Part shown: positions 7,101-10,331 of the stretch, piece by piece
Numbering within the stretch: position 1 is the first letter of the stretch
Layout: each line of letters starts with the position of its first letter
Source of the DNA: JAIXWP01 sp964428835
GTDB lineage: Bacteria > Bacteroidota > Bacteroidia > Flavobacteriales_D > Sanyastnellaceae
Assembly (NCBI GenBank): GCA_964428835.1
Contig: CAYRZQ010000078.1
Location: 1 to 10,331, forward strand
Direction of reading: 5' to 3'
Length of the DNA stretch: 10,331 bases
Position numbers and translations under genes: made by a program
The notes under the pieces: generated by a model
The model's input: the letters and a program-made list of their open reading frames with translations, nothing else
What the model was told of the DNA's origin: nothing
Databases searched by the model: none

Positions 7101-8615
7101 CTAAACTGATTCATCTTTATATTTCTGTATACGAACAAGCCTACGAACCCTATAAAGCGCGAGCCTGTCTTTACGAATCTGCCTAGCATTTCTTCCGCAA
7201 CTAAAGGATGACAAGTAGCCGAAATAACCAGACAGCTCATCTAGCCTATCAACATACTCATGTGGATTTCTCAAAGCATTATTGAATATAGCTCGAAGCT
7301 TTCGGCGATACTCTCGCGGGGGCTGAACTTTTTCATTGACCACTAACCCCGTTACTCGCTGACTCGCACGATTACTAGCTACACGAGTTTTTTCATCTTT
7401 AAGGTTGAAGCCCTCATTCGCCAATAACTCTCGGCACTTCGAAACAATAGATTCGATAGCCGCCCTCGAATTGGCGCTAAAAGTAATGTCATCAGCATAT
7501 CGACTGTAGTCCAAACCACGGGCCACAGAAATTTTGGACATCGCCTCGTCAAAGTCATATAGAACCGCATTAGAAATAACAGGACTGGTTGGCGCTCCCT
7601 GTGGAATAACTCTATTCAACGTAACAATACCTGATACTGCTGTTGCTAAATTACGACCAATGCCATTTTTCTCAAGAACCCGAAAAACATGCTCTTTGGT
7701 TATGTTGCCAAAAAAATTTTCGATATCGACATTCGCCACATAAGCTTTACCAATGTGCTTCTCAGCATTTGTATTAATTGATCTTCCACTCATGTAGGCA
7801 TGACATGCATCGTGGACTTTCAAATGGCATAAAATATATGACTTAATCCAATACTGAATTGTTTTAAGAAAAAAGCGAGGAGCTGCAATATCGCGTTCAC
7901 CCCCGCCCTTTTTTGGTAGATTGAAATGTCTATAGTGGTTTTCAGGTTTATGAATGAATGAGGTAAGTAAACGAGGAGATACCCCAATCGCCAACCCGAG
8001 CTGGCTGAGGGACATATCCTTCTCACAGGACTCGCTCATACTTGCTTGATGCAATGTTTTTAGAGTTGGGAAGGAACAATAGCGGTATTGAAAGGAAGGA
8101 ATGCCGGGAGAATGGAAGTCAAGGCCAACCTGAGTACTAAGTTGCTCTGAGACCCGCGACCAGTAGGTTCTGGTTCGAAGACGAGTCGGCTCCGTCCGCG
8201 AAGGCTTCGAACCAGAACCTACTGGTCGCGAGCCCTCTTGTAATGTTGAACTAAATTCTGAAGATGGCGAAGCGCCATCCAAATCTTGATCCATTGCACC
8301 CGGCAGGATTAGGCTAGCATCATAAGCTGCTCGTAACAAGCAAATCCTAGCCTTATCTCTCTGCCGCCGAAGCTTTACATCCATCCGCATGTTCGCCAAT
8401 GCTGTCAGCGAGTACATCGAATATTTCTTATTTAAAAGAACAATATAATTTGAAGCTTCCCAATGGGAAAAACAGCCATTTAGGTATAATTCATCTGGCC
8501 ATTGCTCTACTGTAGGATAAACCAGTTTCAAAAATGATAAGACCTCTTGGGGAGCAGCTGGCTGTAAGACACCCAATCCCCATAAAAGCAATTGATCATT
8601 AAACTGGATACTCAT
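7101..8615 (-). CDS. Winged-helix-like domain joined in frame to a retron reverse transcriptase
   Basis: The 504-codon frame has three parts. Residues 1-103 look like a winged-helix domain (SHWEASNYIVLLNKKYSMYSLTALA, then RRQRDKARICLLR). Residues 104-172 are encoded by the putative msr-msd RNA gene and read as a low-complexity Ser/Arg/Thr linker. Residues from about 173 form a retron reverse transcriptase: PKKGGGERDI, the retron signature NAEKH (283-287), motif A with Asp297, PQGAPTSP, YADD (373-376) and VTG (421-423). The RT part alone from Met193 or Met201 is 312 or 304 aa, the usual retron RT size, so an internal start is a real alternative; neither Met has a well-placed Shine-Dalgarno. 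The start at 8615 has GGAG 7 bp upstream and overlaps the effector stop as ATGA. The RT would copy msd into msDNA and hold the effector with it. RT assignment is near certain; whether the fusion is made as one protein is open. Confidence 0.85.
   Translation of the reverse strand: MSIQFNDQLLLWGLGVLQPAAPQEVLSFLKLVYPTVEQWPDELYLNGCFSHWEASNYIVLLNKKYSMYSLTALANMRMDVKLRRQRDKARICLLRAAYDASLILPGAMDQDLDGASPSSEFSSTLQEGSRPVGSGSKPSRTEPTRLRTRTYWSRVSEQLSTQVGLDFHSPGIPSFQYRYCSFPTLKTLHQASMSESCEKDMSLSQLGLAIGVSPRLLTSFIHKPENHYRHFNLPKKGGGERDIAAPRFFLKTIQYWIKSYILCHLKVHDACHAYMSGRSINTNAEKHIGKAYVANVDIENFFGNITKEHVFRVLEKNGIGRNLATAVSGIVTLNRVIPQGAPTSPVISNAVLYDFDEAMSKISVARGLDYSRYADDITFSANSRAAIESIVSKCRELLANEGFNLKDEKTRVASNRASQRVTGLVVNEKVQPPREYRRKLRAIFNNALRNPHEYVDRLDELSGYFGYLSSFSCGRNARQIRKDRLALYRVRRLVRIQKYKDESV
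8155..8230 (-). repeat. Perfect 26-bp inverted repeat: msd stem-loop
   Basis: Arms 8155-8180 and 8205-8230 are exact reverse complements with a 24-nt spacer (8181-8204). The stem runs from CGCGACCAGTAGG inward to TTCGAAG on the plus strand. The spacer itself can form a small CGG/CCG hairpin, and flanking GAG/CTC bases could extend the stem past a small internal loop. As single-stranded cDNA this would be the long msDNA hairpin. Confidence 0.9.
8263..8279 (-). repeat. Short perfect hairpin, probable msr stem-loop
   Basis: GATGGCG and CGCCATC form a 7-bp perfect stem around a 3-nt loop, 12 nt after arm a1 in the transcribed direction. A compact hairpin in this place is what retron msr RNA uses for recognition by its RT. 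Confidence 0.65.
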
Positions 8616-9181
8616 GTGAGGGCTCCGCTACCGCTTGTAAACCACACATGACGCCTAGTTTTTAACCGATCAACCAGGGCTGCTGTATCAAAGGCTGAAA
8701 AGTCGCAATGCACAAGCTGACCGCCAAATGTATCAATCGCTTTAGCTGGCCCCTCATTCATATAAGAAACATCATCCTTGTAAGCTTCATCCATTATCAA
8801 TATAAAGTCAGTCTTTCGAGCATTCGCGTGGACATGTTGATGGGAAAACAATCCCAACTCACAAAAAGACCCTACACTGGCTGCAATCAAAATTACAGCA
8901 TTACTATGATTTTGAATGAATTGGAGTTCATTATCATGGGCCATGCCAGAGAACTTTTTCCGCAAAGCCTCAAGACCATCATCTTCGCCCAAAACTACGT
9001 CAAAGTTTTCTGCCTCTAACTTTTCTTTTATACACTTTCTTAAAGCAGCTGCATTATCTGAAGAAGCAAGATCTAAAGAAGGTCCACAGAGAAAAACAAC
9101 AAACTTTCGGTTCTCAAAAGCCCCTTCAAGATCCTTTGCAAACATTTCTACTGACCTTTTTAGATTATTTGTTTTACTCAC
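8612..9181 (-). CDS. Nucleoside 2-deoxyribosyltransferase-like retron effector
   Basis: The 189-aa product has the fold markers of nucleoside deoxyribosyltransferase-like enzymes: a first strand and loop FVVFLCGPS (27-35), VVLGEDDG (62-69), and AVILIAASVGSFCELGLFS (95-113), in which Glu108 sits where the catalytic Glu of the family lies. Relatives are the effectors of NDT-type (type II) retrons such as Eco1, where the enzyme is kept inactive by the RT-msDNA complex and acts on nucleotides or NAD-like substrates after phage attack. Here it is smaller than the roughly 300-aa Eco1-type effectors and has no DNA-binding domain of its own; that domain seems to sit on the next gene. The start is GTG 9181 with GAGG about 10 bp upstream; ATG 9145, with AAGG 9 bp upstream, is an alternative that keeps the whole fold. 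The stop overlaps the RT gene start by 4 bp. Confidence 0.82.
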   Translation of the reverse strand: MSKTNNLKRSVEMFAKDLEGAFENRKFVVFLCGPSLDLASSDNAAALRKCIKEKLEAENFDVVLGEDDGLEALRKKFSGMAHDNELQFIQNHSNAVILIAASVGSFCELGLFSHQHVHANARKTDFILIMDEAYKDDVSYMNEGPAKAIDTFGGQLVHCDFSAFDTAALVDRLKTRRHVWFTSGSGALT

Positions 9182-9321
9182 AGGATTACGGCCTCGATAA
9201 AGTACGTGTGCAGCACTAGCTACTTATTAATTAAGCTTAAACTTCCGCTTTGGACAAATCTACCCCGTTCGGCCAAGAGTCGACTTCAGGCTGCGCGATT
9301 AAATCCAACCACCAATTCACG
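9182..9321. other. Intergenic gap upstream of the retron operon
   Basis: The gap must contain the retron promoter reading leftward, but I see only weak candidates, such as TTGTCC and TAATTA 18 bp apart on the minus strand. TCCGCTTTGGA (9244-9254, reverse complement TCCAAAGCGGA) may be a fourth, poorer copy of the intergenic repeat. No msr-msd-like hairpin is visible here, which supports placing the ncRNA inside the RT frame. Confidence 0.4.
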
Positions 9322-9906
9322 TCAAACGATATGTAATTGGGTCTTTTTCAAATGGACAGAACAATTATCCTGATAATATTGCTCTCGTATTCTTGCCGAT
9401 CGGAGACTTAAGTTTAATTCTGAGTCAACCCTGCTATTTATATCAATACCGTATTTTAAAATTTCGCGGCGATACGTTTTTAGGGTATTTTCGCTATATC
9501 CAAGTTCATGTAGGTAATCATAGAAATATGCCCTTGCTGCCTTAGATATGCTTGGATTTTCTTTCTCTTCAATTATCCATAATGGATGCGTTTCATCATA
9601 AAGAGTAATGTGCACATCTTCTGGGCTTGTATACTCAATTACCTCTAATTTGTATTTTGCACGCTTAACTTTATTTTCATTTACCCATTCATGAAAGAAT
9701 AGAACTGCCTCTTCTTTGGTATTAAATGTCGCAGCTGTTTTCCATGAGCAAATGCGCCCCTTAAGTGAAAGATACGACCCTTCATCCAGGTGAAATCTCT
9801 TGATAATTTCACCTTCAAAATCCATGTCAGCAATACCAGCATTAAAAAAAGATTTGCTAACTCGAATGGTCATCATGTTGATAGCGCGACCTACAGAATT
9901 ACTCAT
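9322..9906 (-). CDS. Unrecognised 194-aa protein
   Basis: I do not recognise this protein. It appears soluble, with no signal peptide or membrane segment. The N-terminal 115 residues look alpha/beta (SYLSLKGRICSWKTAATF and YKLEVIEY strands around a KEEAVLFFHEWVNENK helix). Residues about 125-150 contain YLHELGYSENTLKTYRREIL, which resembles the core-binding (SAM-like) helix pair of tyrosine recombinases, but no catalytic domain follows. ATG 9906 is directly preceded by an in-frame stop; an AAAGAG ribosome site lies about 8 bp upstream. Met11 and Met12 are possible later starts. It starts 51 bp after the FRG-like gene on the same strand and is probably in its operon. It may be a partner of that gene, or a truncated recombinase; I favour the first weakly. 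Confidence 0.6.
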   Translation of the reverse strand: MSNSVGRAINMMTIRVSKSFFNAGIADMDFEGEIIKRFHLDEGSYLSLKGRICSWKTAATFNTKEEAVLFFHEWVNENKVKRAKYKLEVIEYTSPEDVHITLYDETHPLWIIEEKENPSISKAARAYFYDYLHELGYSENTLKTYRREILKYGIDINSRVDSELNLSLRSARIREQYYQDNCSVHLKKTQLHIV

Positions 9907-9957
9907 TTAAAAGCTCTTTAATCACATGGTAAATTTCGGCCATAGAGCAGACATAAG

Positions 9958-10331
9958 CTACTTCCATAGCACCTTTTTATGTGAAAAGTGTTGAGCCGCA
10001 TTTTCAAGCGTAGGCATGATAGTGAGCCTAGATACATCTAATCTATAAAGCAGCTTCAGTAAACTGGCAGCTTCTGATGAAGGCAGTGAAAGCCGAATCA
10101 GAGGGGATTTCATGTAATGCGTTTCAGAATTCCTTTCCGCACTTAATATGTCTTCAATACTTGGCCATCGCCCATGCTTTAGAAGGTACCCGTTAGCATC
10201 TTTTATCAATGTAAATGCGCCTCGCTGGGCAAGTAAAAAAGGGTTATTCGCACGAGCAGCTGAAACGTATTGAATACTTTTTATATGAGCTAAAATATTA
10301 GTATTGAGACAAATAATAGAAAAATTATAGT
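9958..10331 (-). CDS. FRG-domain-like protein, C-terminal part (runs off window)
   Basis: The reading frame is open from the window edge to the TAG at 9958, giving at least 123 residues; the start lies outside. A TTG within the frame at 10209 is not needed as a start, because the coding similarity continues upstream. NPFLLAQRGAFTLIKD matches the NPRI-x-AQxGxFT pattern near the end of FRG-domain proteins, and LLYRLDVSRLTIMPTLENAAQHF matches the family's closing segment, where a Leu-Phe-Pro-Asp-Leu-Asp-Gly-like motif is usual (here TIMPTLENA). FRG proteins are often found near phage-defence genes, and their biochemical activity is poorly known. The N-terminal part, including the Phe-Arg-Gly motif that names the domain, cannot be seen here. 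Confidence 0.6.
   Translation of the reverse strand, partial: YNFSIICLNTNILAHIKSIQYVSAARANNPFLLAQRGAFTLIKDANGYLLKHGRWPSIEDILSAERNSETHYMKSPLIRLSLPSSEAASLLKLLYRLDVSRLTIMPTLENAAQHFSHKKVLWK

Larger units (their letters stand above)
8102..8305 (-). ncRNA. Putative retron msr-msd RNA, embedded in the RT reading frame
   Basis: On the minus strand, arm a1 (8305-8291: TGCCGGG, 3 nt, AATGG) pairs with arm a2 (8115-8102: CCATT, 2 nt, CCCGGCA), enclosing about 175 nt. Between them come an msr-like hairpin (stem GATGGCG/CGCCATC in DNA terms, 8263-8279) and a perfect 26-bp inverted repeat (8155-8180 with 8205-8230) that fits the msd stem. TGAC lies just 5' of a2, so a cDNA would begin GTCA, as in the E. 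coli Ec86 msDNA. The order a1, msr, msd, a2 and the position directly before the RT core are those of known retrons. The branching G was not fixed; it should lie at or just after a1 (near 8291). The boundaries are inferred by eye, not folded. Confidence 0.8.

Noticed and set aside
8155..8230. Inverted repeat as an insertion-sequence end, integron attC site or terminator
   Set aside because: There is no transposase or integron gene, no T-tract and no target duplication; the position before a retron RT and the a1/a2 arms explain it as msd.
8916..9200. Plus-strand frame opposite the retron effector
   Set aside because: It is antisense to the NDT-like gene, which has clear motifs and overlaps the RT gene as an operon.

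Overview
This window looks like a defence and stress-response island from a gammaproteobacterium of moderate GC content. The UmuDC proteins closely follow the E. coli family, the LexA box is the gammaproteobacterial CTGT-N8-ACAG type, and a CsrA homologue is present. I cannot name the species or say whether the island is chromosomal or mobile. No tRNA, rRNA, CRISPR array, transposase or complete integrase is visible.

Layout, left to right. At 162-3703 (+) a SIR2-like NADase gene and a HerA-type ATPase gene form a tight two-gene operon, the known SIR2-HerA antiphage pair. From 3704 to 4265 lies a mostly non-coding stretch with a 29-codon hydrophobic peptide ORF, a clear intrinsic terminator and the leader of a csrA-like gene (4266-4538, +). 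The csrA end overlaps tail to tail with a minus-strand SRAP/YedK-family gene (4472-5116), which protects or processes abasic DNA. This gene is divergent from umuD-umuC (5207-6879, +), encoding DNA polymerase V. A textbook LexA box lies in the 90-bp gap between them, so this is an SOS cassette.

The minus strand from 9181 to 7101 carries a retron: a nucleoside-deoxyribosyltransferase-like effector gene followed, with a 4-bp ATGA overlap, by a 504-codon frame. That frame encodes an N-terminal winged-helix-like domain and a C-terminal retron reverse transcriptase (NAxxH, YADD and VTG motifs all present). Between the two domains, inside the same uninterrupted frame, is what reads as the msr-msd RNA gene (about 8305 to 8102). 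It has a perfect 26-bp msd inverted repeat, a short msr hairpin and flanking a1/a2 complementary arms. The ncRNA embedded in an open frame is the most unusual signal in the window.

At the right end, also on the minus strand, an unrecognised 194-aa protein gene (9322-9906) follows the 3' end of a gene whose product resembles the C-terminus of FRG-domain proteins and runs off the window.

The likely joint logic is inference: two abortive, NAD- or nucleotide-directed defence modules (SIR2-HerA and the retron), and possibly a third (FRG plus its partner), flank an SOS-controlled translesion and abasic-site repair cassette. Several intergenic gaps carry degenerate copies of a GGCCAAAAGCGGACATTC-like sequence.
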